DNA of 38,721 bases from a virus, in the IMG/VR virus record IMGVR_UViG_3300049324_000014, positions 1 through 38,721 of that record; one strand, given 5' to 3'. A model generated the notes under the pieces. That model searched no databases and was not told the origin of the DNA. It saw only the letters and a program-made list of their open reading frames with translations. Shown in pieces: positions 1 to 7,684 of the stretch. Made by a program: the position numbers and the translations under genes. Each line of letters opens with the position of its first letter. Position 1 is the first letter of the stretch.

Positions 1-127
1 CCACCGATGTCCTCGGGGCCTACAGCCTGCAAGCGCAGCAGCAGCAGGCGCAGTACGCCGCCCAGCAGGCGCAGTACAATTCCGGGCTTAGCGGGCTGTT
101 CAGCCTCGGCTCAGCGGCCTTGACCGG
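1..127. repeat. Terminal direct repeat, copy 1 (circular-assembly overlap)
   Basis: Bases 1-127 are identical to 38595-38721. The gene starting at 37661 continues in frame through the join to its stop at 168-170. This is what a circular or circularly permuted genome looks like when a de Bruijn assembler leaves one k-mer of overlap; 127 is a commonly used largest k. A true packaged terminal repeat cannot be fully excluded, but it would sit unusually inside a gene. Confidence 0.9.
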
Positions 128-170
128 AGCCGGCAATGCGGGCGGCCTCGGCGCGCTGCTGGCGCTCTGA
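1..170 (+). CDS. Virion/ejection protein, C-terminal part (continues from 37661)
   Basis: This is the last 56 codons (first full codon at base 3) of the gene that begins at 37661; joined across the circular junction the product is 367 residues. The visible part is rich in Gln, Ala, Gly and Leu and ends in a hydrophobic Gly/Ala/Leu stretch. The stop TGA (168-170) overlaps the ATG of the next gene by one base, so the two are translationally coupled. I recognise no named domain. Position between tail and ejection-protein genes suggests an internal virion or tail-associated protein. Confidence 0.8.
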   Translation, partial: TDVLGAYSLQAQQQQAQYAAQQAQYNSGLSGLFSLGSAALTGAGNAGGLGALLAL

Positions 171-595
171 TGGGCAACCCGACCATGATCCCGGCGCAGC
201 AGCCCCTCGGCTACACGCAGGACCCGCGCAGCGCCTACCTCGCCCAGGCCATCCAGTCGATGAGCCAGAAGCCGCAAGGCTCCTATGCCGGCGTCGGTGA
301 AAGCCTGCTCGCCCAGGCCCTGATGCAACGGGGCCAGCAGGGCGGGCAAGCCGGCGGCGGGATGCCCGGCGACGGAACCCAGCCCCCCGATCTGACAGCG
401 TCGGACGCCGGCGGCGGCCAAGGCGTCTCCCCGGGCCTGATCGGGCTTGGGCAGCAGGCCCTCGCCCAAGCGACGGGCCAACCCAGCACGCCCGGCCTGC
501 TCGACCCGGCGACGCGACAGCAACAAGGCGGCAACTGGCTGCAGTCGCTCTTCGGGGGCGGCGGCCCGACGTCCATGGCCGGCTTGGGGGGCTAG
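170..595 (+). CDS. Small low-complexity virion protein, possible ejection protein
   Basis: This encodes 141 residues, Gln/Gly/Pro-rich and without a recognisable enzymatic domain. It starts on the last base of the preceding stop codon and ends 3 bp before the next gene. Residues about 22-52 (SAYLAQAIQSM through LLAQALMQ) resemble residues about 33-67 of the downstream protein (SQYLADAIRSL through LLADAILQ). The two neighbours therefore share a short helical module and may bind the same partner in the virion. Function is inferred only from position among the ejection-protein genes. Confidence 0.75.
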   Translation: MGNPTMIPAQQPLGYTQDPRSAYLAQAIQSMSQKPQGSYAGVGESLLAQALMQRGQQGGQAGGGMPGDGTQPPDLTASDAGGGQGVSPGLIGLGQQALAQATGQPSTPGLLDPATRQQQGGNWLQSLFGGGGPTSMAGLGG

Positions 596-598
596 CCC

Positions 599-2782
599 AT
601 GCCCGACACTCAAGTCCCATCCCCGCAGGGCCTGCTCGCCAACGCCGCCCTGGCCTATGGCGGGACCGGCGCCTATCCGCAGGTTCAGAAGTCGCAATAC
701 CTCGCCGACGCGATCCGCTCGCTGCAGCAGGGCTCAGCCTCGAATATCCAGACCAAAGGGGCTCTGGCCTCGAATCTGCTGGCCGACGCCATCCTGCAGT
801 TCAGCCGTGGTCGGAACAACGCCGACCTGATGAACGATATCGGCCAGGGGCAATCCACGCAGATGGCCAACGCCCAGCAGGGCGCATTCGGCTCGCCGGA
901 CGCCCAGGGGGCGGCAGGTGGGGCCTCAGGGGGCGCGCCTGTCACGGCAGCGCCCCCGAGCCAGCCCGCGCCTGCAGCGGCTCCGGGCGGCCCTCCCAGC
1001 GGCCCGCAGTTGGCCGCGGCGATCACCGGTGGCCCACCCCCAGCAGCAGCCCCGGCAGGCAACGGCCCGCAACTGGCGGCGGCCATCACGGGCGCTCCTG
1101 CTCCGGGCGCGCCGCGGCTCTCCGGCTCGGCGTTCTTCAACGACTTCTTCGTTCCCCACGAAGGGCGGCTGAACAAGTCCGACGCCAATGGCACGCCCTC
1201 GGTCTACGGCCTGAACGAGAAGGCCAACCCCGACGTCAGCGCGAACATGACCCAGGCCCAGGTCGAGCCCCTGTTCGAGCAGCGCTACTTCGACGCCTCG
1301 GGCGCCAACAACATGCAGCCGGCCCTGGCCGCGATCCACGCCGACACCTACGCGCTGAACCCGTCTTGGGCGAAGAACATCCTGCAGCAGTCGGGCGGCG
1401 ACCCGTCGAAGTACATGGCCTTGCGCACCCAGTACATGCAGAACGACCTGGCCCAGAACCCGGCCGTCCGGCCCTACGCCCACGCCTGGGCCAACCGCAA
1501 CCGCGACCTGATGGCCTACGCCGCGCAAGTAGGCGGCGGCCAGCAGCAGGCTCCCCAGGCCCAGCCCTATCAGGTGGCCTCGAACGGCCCGACACCGCCC
1601 CCGCCGATGAACAGCCTCGGCGTTCCCGCAGCGACGCCTCAGACGCAGGGCGGCCCGTTTCCACCACCGCCGCCGGCCCCAGGCCCCAGCGCGGGTGTTC
1701 CCGTGGGCGGCGCGGTCCCGAACGTGCAGCCCGCCCAGCAAGGTCAGGGCGGCCCGCCGACCGGCCCGTTCGCCTCGCCCGGCGAGCGCCAGTACATCCA
1801 GTGGGCCGCTCAGCAGCCCCGTGGCTCAGCCGCTTGGATTGCCGGCCTGCAGAAGGCCCAGGAAATCCAGCAGCGCGCCATGACGCCGATGGAGCCGCCC
1901 AAGGACATGATGTGGGGCCCGGACGGCGTGGCGCGCCCCATGCCCGGCACTCAGGTGCAGCAGATGGCCCCGACCGCCCCCGGCGAGCGCAGCCAGGTCG
2001 ATCGGTTCGGCCAGGTCACCGACAGTGCTGTTCCCAACGCCGTGCAAAACGGCCAGGTCTTCGATCAGGCGAGCGGCGGCTATAAGCCGCTGCCGGGCCT
2101 GCAGCCGCAGACCAGCGGCAACTTCACGGCCGGCACGGTCACCAGCCAGACGCCCGGGAGCGCTCCGACCGTTGTCCAGGCCCCGGTCTTCGACCCCGAG
2201 AAGGTTCGCCAAGCTTTCCTCTCAGATCCCGCCGTCACGAAGTTCAACGACGTGCGCACCTCGCTCCAAGGCTTCGCCGGAGCGGTGCAGCAGGCGGCTG
2301 GCAATAACGGCGTGTTGGACGAGGCCGGCGTCAACAGCGTGCTTCAGGCCATGATGCCCGGAGCCAACCCGCGCACCACGACCAACGAGCACATGATCAA
2401 TCACCTTGGCTTGCCCGATGCGCTGTTCGGCGGTGCGGACAATGCTTTCGGCAAGGGCTTCATCACCCCGGAGAGCCTGAAGCAACTCGCCGGCGTCGCG
2501 TGGCAGTACGGCCAGGCCCAGCAGCAGTCCGCCCAGCAACGGATGCAGAGCGACACCGCCGCCGGTGGGCCGGCCTACGCCAAGGGCGTTCCCGGCGAGA
2601 GCGTCCCGCCGCTCCCGGCCATGCCGTCGTTCCAGGCGTTGAACGGACAGCCGCAGCACGCGCCGGCCGGCAATGCGCAGCAGCTCATCCAGGATGCCCG
2701 CCAGGCCATCCTGCGGGGTGCGCCGCGCGCAGCGGTGGCCCAACGCCTGCAATCCATGGGCGTCAACCCGGCGGGGCTTTAG
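599..2782 (+). CDS. Ejection protein with GH108-like peptidoglycan hydrolase domain
   Basis: 727 residues. The N-terminal 175 residues are a Gln/Ala/Pro-rich region with the motif PQLAAAITG occurring twice. Residues about 178-310 resemble glycoside hydrolase 108 (secretion-activator/ZliS type): FFVPHEG with candidate catalytic Glu188, then a YGLNEKANPDV segment, an alpha-helical core and conserved Trp/Asn positions near WANRNRDLMAY. A long Pro/Gln-rich linker follows, then a helical C-terminal third. In podoviruses such virion-borne muralytic domains open the cell wall during DNA ejection, which fits the location after the tail genes. The family assignment comes from motif recognition, not a search. 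Stop and next start are adjacent (TAG then ATG). Confidence 0.75.
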   Translation: MPDTQVPSPQGLLANAALAYGGTGAYPQVQKSQYLADAIRSLQQGSASNIQTKGALASNLLADAILQFSRGRNNADLMNDIGQGQSTQMANAQQGAFGSPDAQGAAGGASGGAPVTAAPPSQPAPAAAPGGPPSGPQLAAAITGGPPPAAAPAGNGPQLAAAITGAPAPGAPRLSGSAFFNDFFVPHEGRLNKSDANGTPSVYGLNEKANPDVSANMTQAQVEPLFEQRYFDASGANNMQPALAAIHADTYALNPSWAKNILQQSGGDPSKYMALRTQYMQNDLAQNPAVRPYAHAWANRNRDLMAYAAQVGGGQQQAPQAQPYQVASNGPTPPPPMNSLGVPAATPQTQGGPFPPPPPAPGPSAGVPVGGAVPNVQPAQQGQGGPPTGPFASPGERQYIQWAAQQPRGSAAWIAGLQKAQEIQQRAMTPMEPPKDMMWGPDGVARPMPGTQVQQMAPTAPGERSQVDRFGQVTDSAVPNAVQNGQVFDQASGGYKPLPGLQPQTSGNFTAGTVTSQTPGSAPTVVQAPVFDPEKVRQAFLSDPAVTKFNDVRTSLQGFAGAVQQAAGNNGVLDEAGVNSVLQAMMPGANPRTTTNEHMINHLGLPDALFGGADNAFGKGFITPESLKQLAGVAWQYGQAQQQSAQQRMQSDTAAGGPAYAKGVPGESVPPLPAMPSFQALNGQPQHAPAGNAQQLIQDARQAILRGAPRAAVAQRLQSMGVNPAGL

Positions 2783-5101
2783 ATGGCCGGCGCGTTCGAC
2801 GACCTCGTTCCTCAGGGCGCGGTGAGCGGGGCGAGCCCCAACGGCGCGGTCACGGCCTACATCGCGCCGCCCGACCCAACACCGCCCCCGCCGGCTCCTA
2901 TCGGCCCAGCGCCCCCGGGAGGAGCCACGCTAGGCCCTGCCGGCGCATTCGACGACCTTGTGCCCCAGCAGAGCGCCAAGCCCGCCCAGAACCAGCCCTC
3001 GGCGTTCAAGGCTCCCAGCCTGGTTGATCAGCTATTCGGCAACGCCGGCGCGCGCCAGATGGCTGAGGGCGTGCCAATCCTCGGCCAGGCGGCCGACTAT
3101 GGCGACGCGGCCCTGAACGCCACCTTGGCCCCGGCCATCGAGCCTCTGATGGACCTGATCCCGGGCCACAACCGGGCCGATGACATCAGCGGCGGCGACT
3201 GGCAGGACCGCTACGCCAAGGGCCTGCTAATGCAGCACGCCATGGACTCGGCCGAGCACCAGGCGCACCCGGACCTGTCCCTGGCGCAGAATATCGGCGG
3301 CGGCATCCTGGGGACCATCGCCGGGGCGAAGTTCCTCTCGCCGGTCTCCGGGCTGATGACCAAGCTGGCGCCAGAAGCGGGCCTTGCTCCGAGGATGCTG
3401 GCCAACGCCATCGACGCCGGCGGGGTCGGCGGCAGCATGGGCTACCTCGGGGGGCAGGGGGGCTTTGCCGATCCATCGCGGATCAGCGGCGCGGAACTTG
3501 GCGGCGCGGCCGGTGCGGCCGGCGGTGCGGCCCTCGCGCCCGCAGCGAAGATCGGCGGCGCGATCTGGAAGAACACCGGCCAGCGCCTGGCCGACGCGAT
3601 CAAGGGGAACGTGGAGATTGGCGCCAGTGGCGTGCCGGCCGCAGCGGGAGGCGGCCAAGAACTAGCGCCGATCGTGGGGCGGCCGCCAACAGTCGCCGCG
3701 CCAGCATCGGCGGTCAACGCCGCTTACGCGAAGATTTTGCAGGCGATCCAAAGAGGCGGCGATACCACCGGGCAAGCCCTCGACCGAGTTGGTAAGCTGG
3801 GTCCGTTTGGGATGCTAGCCGACGCAAATGTTCCTCTTCAAGACTTTGCGCGGTCAGTAACTGATGCTCCAGGTCAGGGCGGGCAAATTGCACGAGACGC
3901 GCTAGATCTGCGTCAATCGGGGAGCCTTGGGAATGGGCAATATAGTGTGCGACCTGCCAGTCAGCGTATTGGCGACAAGCTAGCAGAAGCTCTTGGGGGT
4001 TCAGGCTCCCAATACGCCGATCAAGAAGCGGTCCTGGTGGCGCAACAGAAATCGGCCGCCGGCCCTGCATACGCCAAAGCCTATGCAGCACCGCCAGTCC
4101 CTGTCGAAACGCTTCAGGACTTTGCGTCATCGCCCCAATTCGCCACCGCCTACGACCGAGCCAAAGCGATCAGCCAGACCGAGTTCGTACCACAGCCGGA
4201 CGGGACCTCGAAACTGCAGCCGCTTCCGCCGCAGATGCCGCAGCAGCTCGACTGGCGCACGCTCGACCTGATGAAGCAGTCCATGGACGATCTCCACCGC
4301 GAGGCGGCCGTGCAGGGCATCGGGGCGAACGCTCAGCGCGCCACGAGCGGCTTCACCCAGAACTTCGTCGCCAAACTCGATTCGCTCAACCCTGACTATG
4401 CGACGGCGCGTGCAGCCTTCAGTGGGCCGGCGAAGTCGCTTGATGCGCTCCAGGCGGGGCGCGCCTACATGAGCGAGGACGCCCCGGCCATCGGTAGCCA
4501 GATCGCCGCCCTGGCACCCGGCGACCAACAGATGTTCCGGCTCGGCGCTCTTCAGGCGGTCCGCGATCGGTTGGGTTCCGTTCCAGACACCTACAACGCC
4601 GCGGCCCGCGCCGGGGCGAACACCCCAAGCAGCCTCGCCAAGCTCCAGCAACTCTTTCCCGACCAGCAGTCGTACGGGGACTATGCGAACATGCTGCAGG
4701 GCGAGAACACCATGTTCGGCACGCGCGCCAGAGTGCTCGGAAACTCGCAGACGGCCCGCAACCAAGTTCAAGCGGCCGACGCCGGGATCGACCCGATGGA
4801 GCATGTCGGCAATGCCATCGGCGCGCTGCATGGCGAGCCTGGCAGCATCGGCAAGATCGTCGGCGCGCTGATGAAGCTCGGCAACGGCCAGGGCATGAAC
4901 GAGCACACCACCAACGCCGCCGCCGGCATCCTGTTCAACCCGAACAAGGCGGCCTTCCCCGAGTTCGCCGCGGGCCTGTCAGCCGCCCAACGTCGCGCCC
5001 TCCTGGCCCAGGCCGTCGCCGGCACGCGCCCTGCTGCTGGGGCCTACGCCGGGCAGGCGGTCGGCAACCAGATGAAGCCGCAAAACCAAGCCCCGAACTA
5101 G
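2783..5101 (+). CDS. Large internal virion / DNA ejection protein
   Basis: 772 residues, starting directly after the stop of the previous gene. The decapeptide AGAFDDLVPQ occurs at residues 2-11 and again at about 53-62, separated by a Pro-rich linker; repeats of this GAFDDLxP type are often seen at the N-termini of phage ejection proteins. Residues about 170-280 are Gly/Ala-rich and hydrophobic and could insert in a membrane. The remainder is Gln-rich and helical. The stretch at about 3717-4040 has visibly lower GC and more relaxed third positions than its flanks, suggesting a recombined segment. It is the last gene before the holin promoter. Role is inferred from size, composition and position. 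Confidence 0.75.
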   Translation: MAGAFDDLVPQGAVSGASPNGAVTAYIAPPDPTPPPPAPIGPAPPGGATLGPAGAFDDLVPQQSAKPAQNQPSAFKAPSLVDQLFGNAGARQMAEGVPILGQAADYGDAALNATLAPAIEPLMDLIPGHNRADDISGGDWQDRYAKGLLMQHAMDSAEHQAHPDLSLAQNIGGGILGTIAGAKFLSPVSGLMTKLAPEAGLAPRMLANAIDAGGVGGSMGYLGGQGGFADPSRISGAELGGAAGAAGGAALAPAAKIGGAIWKNTGQRLADAIKGNVEIGASGVPAAAGGGQELAPIVGRPPTVAAPASAVNAAYAKILQAIQRGGDTTGQALDRVGKLGPFGMLADANVPLQDFARSVTDAPGQGGQIARDALDLRQSGSLGNGQYSVRPASQRIGDKLAEALGGSGSQYADQEAVLVAQQKSAAGPAYAKAYAAPPVPVETLQDFASSPQFATAYDRAKAISQTEFVPQPDGTSKLQPLPPQMPQQLDWRTLDLMKQSMDDLHREAAVQGIGANAQRATSGFTQNFVAKLDSLNPDYATARAAFSGPAKSLDALQAGRAYMSEDAPAIGSQIAALAPGDQQMFRLGALQAVRDRLGSVPDTYNAAARAGANTPSSLAKLQQLFPDQQSYGDYANMLQGENTMFGTRARVLGNSQTARNQVQAADAGIDPMEHVGNAIGALHGEPGSIGKIVGALMKLGNGQGMNEHTTNAAAGILFNPNKAAFPEFAAGLSAAQRRALLAQAVAGTRPAAGAYAGQAVGNQMKPQNQAPN

Positions 5102-5102
5102 G

Positions 5103-5142
5103 CCAAGCCTTTCCCTTGGACGCTCAGCCGCACCCCTATACT
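5103..5142 (+). promoter_or_regulatory. Candidate late promoter, copy 1 (before holin)
   Basis: CCAAGCCTTTCCCTTGG starts 2 bp after the preceding stop codon and recurs at 25536 and 35165. TTGGAC (5116-5121) can serve as -35 and TATACT (5137-5142) as -10, spaced 15 nt. The expected start near 5149 leaves a short leader containing GGAGAGG before the holin ATG at 5163. The invariant block upstream of the -35 could be an activator site. No promoter has been mapped; the call rests on the three-copy conservation and placement. Confidence 0.6.
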
Positions 5143-5162
5143 CGCAAGTGGAGAGGTGCCTA

Positions 5163-5441
5163 ATGAGCGACCCAACGGTCACGCCCATCATCGCCAATGC
5201 GAGTCCAGCGCCCGACCAGATCGCGGCCGGCCTCCGGCAGCTTGTGCTGGTCCTCGGCAGCATCGCCTCGGCCCTCGGCTATTCCAAGCTGGCCGGCGAG
5301 TTTTCCTCGCTCCTGGCCATTGTCGGCCCTCTGTCGGTCATCGTGGCGTTCGTGTGGGGACAGCTCCACACTCGCGCCGCAGCCCAGCAGAAGGCGACCC
5401 TCGCCGCGGCGGCCCCGAACGCTATCGGCGTGGTCCGGTGA
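5163..5441 (+). CDS. Holin-like membrane protein
   Basis: 92 residues from the ATG at 5163, which has GGAGAGG at a good distance; an in-frame GTG at 5148 lies at the expected transcription start and is less likely. Two hydrophobic segments (about 22-40 and 47-67) are joined by a short polar turn and followed by an Ala/Gln/Arg-rich cytoplasmic-type tail. This topology, and the overlapping endolysin gene directly downstream (GTGA overlap), fit a small phage holin, possibly of the Pam3-gp28-like type, that permeabilises the inner membrane at lysis. It is the first gene after late promoter copy 1. Confidence 0.75.
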   Translation: MSDPTVTPIIANASPAPDQIAAGLRQLVLVLGSIASALGYSKLAGEFSSLLAIVGPLSVIVAFVWGQLHTRAAAQQKATLAAAAPNAIGVVR

Positions 5442-5842
5442 GCCTCGACCCGCATAATCTGCTGGCCATGGTCCACCCGGACCTGGTGAAGATCATCGAG
5501 GCCGCCGCGCAGACGCCACAGCCGTTTCAGGTGGTCTACGGGCTGCGCACCGAAGCCGCCGAGGAGCAGGCGGTCGCCACCGGCCACAGCGCCACCATGC
5601 ACAGCCGCCACCTCGCCGACGCCAACTATGACGGCAAGGCGTGCGCGGCCGATGTCGCGGCCCTGACCGACGGCGAGATCGATTGGACCGTCTCCAATGC
5701 CGAGGGCGGCATCTATGGCCAGATCGCCCATCAGATCATGGCCGCCGCCAACGAACTCGACCTCCCCGTCGAGTGGGGCGGCAACTGGGTCACCTTCAAG
5801 GACTGGGGCCATTTCCAGCTGCCCTGGGCTCAATACCCATGA
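5438..5842 (+). CDS. Endolysin, M15-type L-Ala-D-Glu/D-Ala-D-Ala peptidase
   Basis: 134 residues beginning with GTG overlapping the holin stop. The sequence matches the M15 (VanY/T5-endolysin-like) peptidase pattern: a YGLRT motif at 34-38, zinc ligands His58 and Asp65 in SRHLADANYD, a WGGNW segment at 113-117, and Asp122/His125 in KDWGHFQ. It is short, the normal size for a single-domain endolysin, with no signal peptide, so export through the holin lesion is expected. It would cleave peptide cross-links of peptidoglycan. Its stop overlaps a weak ATG, but the next gene is better started at 5851. Confidence 0.88.
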   Translation: MSLDPHNLLAMVHPDLVKIIEAAAQTPQPFQVVYGLRTEAAEEQAVATGHSATMHSRHLADANYDGKACAADVAALTDGEIDWTVSNAEGGIYGQIAHQIMAAANELDLPVEWGGNWVTFKDWGHFQLPWAQYP

Positions 5843-5850
5843 GGAACACC

Positions 5851-6174
5851 ATGAAGCTCGTCGCCCTGCTGGCCGCTGGCGCGCTCACCGCTTGCGCCTC
5901 CATCATCCCGCCCACCGGGACGGTCGTGGTGGCGCAGGGCGATACCTCGCTGGACGCCGCCTACAACGTCGCCGCTCAGGCCTACCTCGCCGAGGAAGGC
6001 TCGATGCCGTCCGACCAGAAGGCGACGGTCAAGCTGCTCCTGACCAAGGCCTATCCGTATCTCGTCGCCGCCGACAAGGCCGAAGCCCTTGGCGACGCCA
6101 CGACCGTCACGGCCCAGGCCGGCGCGGCGATGGCGCTGATCAGCCAGGCCAAAGTCGCCCTCGGCACTCAATAG
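5851..6174 (+). CDS. Small lipoprotein in the lysis cassette
   Basis: 107 residues. ATG 5851 is preceded by GAGGA at good spacing; an ATG at 5839 overlaps the endolysin stop but has no ribosome site. The N-terminus is a typical lipoprotein signal, MKLVALLAAGALTAC, with lipobox LTAC and Cys15 as the predicted lipidated residue. The mature part is Ala-rich and helical. In a lysis cassette a lipoprotein could be an outer spanin (Rz1-like), although it is longer than classical Rz1 and not Pro-rich. It could also be a superinfection-exclusion or structural lipoprotein. Confidence 0.75.
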   Translation: MKLVALLAAGALTACASIIPPTGTVVVAQGDTSLDAAYNVAAQAYLAEEGSMPSDQKATVKLLLTKAYPYLVAADKAEALGDATTVTAQAGAAMALISQAKVALGTQ

Positions 6175-6184
6175 GAACCGCACC

Positions 6185-6451
6185 ATGGACCTGCCCGCTC
6201 TCGAATCCTTCGCCGAACAGGCCCTGGCCCTCGTCGCCAAGGCCGCCCCGCTCGCCACCATCGGCGGCCCCGAAGCCGGAGCCATCGGCGGCATGGTCGG
6301 CCAGGTCGCCGAGACCCTGGACTTGCTGATCACCAACGCCTCCGGTGATGCCGCCATCATCGCCGGCGGGGATCTGACCAAGATCCGCGCGCTGCAGGCC
6401 CAGCTGCAAGCAGAGAACGCCGAACTGGCCAGCCAGATCGCCGCGTCCTGA
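6185..6451 (+). CDS. Small helical protein of unknown function
   Basis: 88 residues, ATG 6185 with AGGA upstream. There is a mildly hydrophobic Gly/Ala-rich central stretch (residues about 25-45) and a C-terminal heptad-like coiled coil (about 65-86, KIRALQAQLQAENAELASQI). The stop overlaps the next ATG by one base. It lies between the lipoprotein and a fibre-like protein in the lysis region, so it may take part in lysis or be a small structural protein. I do not recognise the family. Confidence 0.7.
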   Translation: MDLPALESFAEQALALVAKAAPLATIGGPEAGAIGGMVGQVAETLDLLITNASGDAAIIAGGDLTKIRALQAQLQAENAELASQIAAS

Positions 6452-7074
6452 TGAAGTGGTGGCCCCTGACGCCGCCAACGACACCGCCCCCCTGGTGGAG
6501 CGCACGGCCACGCTCAACCGTCGAAACCCTCCTGGCCGACATTCTTCAAAGGCTCAACAACATGGACGACTCCGTAAACGACCTGACTCAAGCCGAAACT
6601 GATCTGGCGACCGCCGTCGCGGCCAGCACCGCGGCGACCAATGCGGCCACGCAAGAGATCGGCAACCTCACCGCCCAGATCACCGCCAACCCCGGCGACG
6701 CCGTTGCGGTAGAAGCTGCCGCGAAGGCCATCGAGGCCCAGGTGGCGACCATCAACCAGAACACCGCGGCGCTGGCCGGCAACGCGACCGGCAACACCAC
6801 CGGCGCCGAGATCGCTATCTCCCCGGAAAGCTTCGTCGCCACCGCCGGCTCCAACCTGAACGACGTGATCCAGGGCTCCGGCGGCGTCGGCGTGATCAGC
6901 TTCTCCGGCGTCGCGCAGAACGGCTTGACCGTCAATGACACCGGCAACTCGACTGCGGTCATCGGCGGCGTCGCCCCCTTTGCCGGCGGCAATGCGACGA
7001 TCGACGTCAGCTATGCCGACCAGGGCTCTCCACCCCAGGAAGGGACTGTCACTATCACCGTAGCCGGGGTCTGA
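6451..7074 (+). CDS. Coiled-coil plus beta-rich protein, fibre-like, unknown function
   Basis: 207 residues. It opens with an unusual Trp/Pro-rich stretch (MKWWPLTPPTTPPPWW), continues with an Ala/Thr-rich coiled coil (about 35-115) and ends in a Gly/Val/Thr-rich beta-type domain (about 125-205). This is the plan of small trimeric fibres or adhesion tips. An alternative start at ATG 6562 would remove the Trp/Pro part, but one-base overlap with the upstream stop favours 6451. A GC-rich hairpin follows the stop. Function is inferred only from architecture. Confidence 0.65.
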   Translation: MKWWPLTPPTTPPPWWSARPRSTVETLLADILQRLNNMDDSVNDLTQAETDLATAVAASTAATNAATQEIGNLTAQITANPGDAVAVEAAAKAIEAQVATINQNTAALAGNATGNTTGAEIAISPESFVATAGSNLNDVIQGSGGVGVISFSGVAQNGLTVNDTGNSTAVIGGVAPFAGGNATIDVSYADQGSPPQEGTVTITVAGV

Positions 7075-7085
7075 CACCCCAGCGG

Positions 7086-7107
7086 CCCCGGCCCGACGCG
7101 GCCGGGG
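7086..7107 (+). terminator. GC-rich hairpin, possible terminator
   Basis: Perfect 8-bp stem (CCCCGGCC / GGCCGGGG) with a 6-nt loop, 11 bp after the stop of the preceding gene. It lacks a T-run, so intrinsic termination would be inefficient; it may act as a 3' mRNA stabiliser or partial terminator. Confidence 0.45.
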
Positions 7108-7136
7108 TCCGCCCATAGAGCCGAGGGGCCATCAAA

Positions 7137-7502
7137 GTGCCGCAAGAGTGGTTGAATATTGCGGCGGTGATCATCGCGGCTGTTGCCCTGCTGACGAGCT
7201 TCATACGCACCGCACGGGTGCAGGGAGCTGATCGGCAGAGGATCGAAGCGGTGGAAGGCCGATTGACGAACCTCGCCACCATCGAGAGCGTTACGGCATT
7301 GGCCTGTCGCGTCGATGACCAGGAGCGGGACTTGAAGGAAATGAGCCAGGCCCTGAACCAAGTGGGCATCATCGCCACCAAGGTCGATGGGTTGGACCGC
7401 CTCGTCACCCGCGAGATGGACGAGATCAAGCACACCCTGCGGAAGCTGGAGGAACGAAGCTTCTCACCCGCGCCAGGACGGCCTGCGAAAGCGGTGAGCT
7501 AA
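7137..7502 (+). CDS. Membrane-anchored coiled-coil protein, possible inner spanin
   Basis: 121 residues from GTG 7137. A single N-terminal transmembrane helix (about 5-23, WLNIAAVIIAAVALLTSF) is followed by a long charged coiled coil (about 33-108) and a short Pro/Lys tail. This is the layout of Rz-type inner-membrane spanins and of Mu gp25-like (DUF2730) proteins. Being the last gene of the late operon, two genes after the lipoprotein at 5851, it could pair with that protein as a two-component spanin. Its 3' end overlaps the convergent gene 7499-7684 by 4 bp and no terminator is seen between them. Confidence 0.65.
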   Translation: MPQEWLNIAAVIIAAVALLTSFIRTARVQGADRQRIEAVEGRLTNLATIESVTALACRVDDQERDLKEMSQALNQVGIIATKVDGLDRLVTREMDEIKHTLRKLEERSFSPAPGRPAKAVS

Positions 7503-7684
7503 CGCCTAGCCGCCTGCAGCTTCCTGATCGCCACTTCCATGGCCCCCGTGTTCTTCACCAACCCGAACGCTTCGACGGCCCTTAGCCCATGTTGAGCCAC
7601 TACGATCAGAGCCGCCAGTTCAACCGGGTCGAACTCGACGGAGACGGGCTTGTCAGGGATCGACGGCTTATTCGGCACGGTCAC
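7499..7684 (-). CDS. Small protein of unknown function
   Basis: 61 residues. Asp/Glu and hydrophobic residues alternate in a helical C-terminal half (ELAALIVVAQHGL through IRKLQAARR). No domain is recognised. It is the last of five minus-strand genes lying between the lysis cassette and attP. It overlaps its upstream neighbour by 17 bp and the convergent late operon by 4 bp. The overlaps and sensible composition support it being real. Confidence 0.6.
   Translation of the reverse strand: MTVPNKPSIPDKPVSVEFDPVELAALIVVAQHGLRAVEAFGLVKNTGAMEVAIRKLQAARR

Noticed and set aside
3714-4130. Antisense 138-codon frame with protein-like composition
   Set aside because: It looks less artificial than other shadows because the local GC is lower, but the sense frame is continuous and the antisense start has no context.
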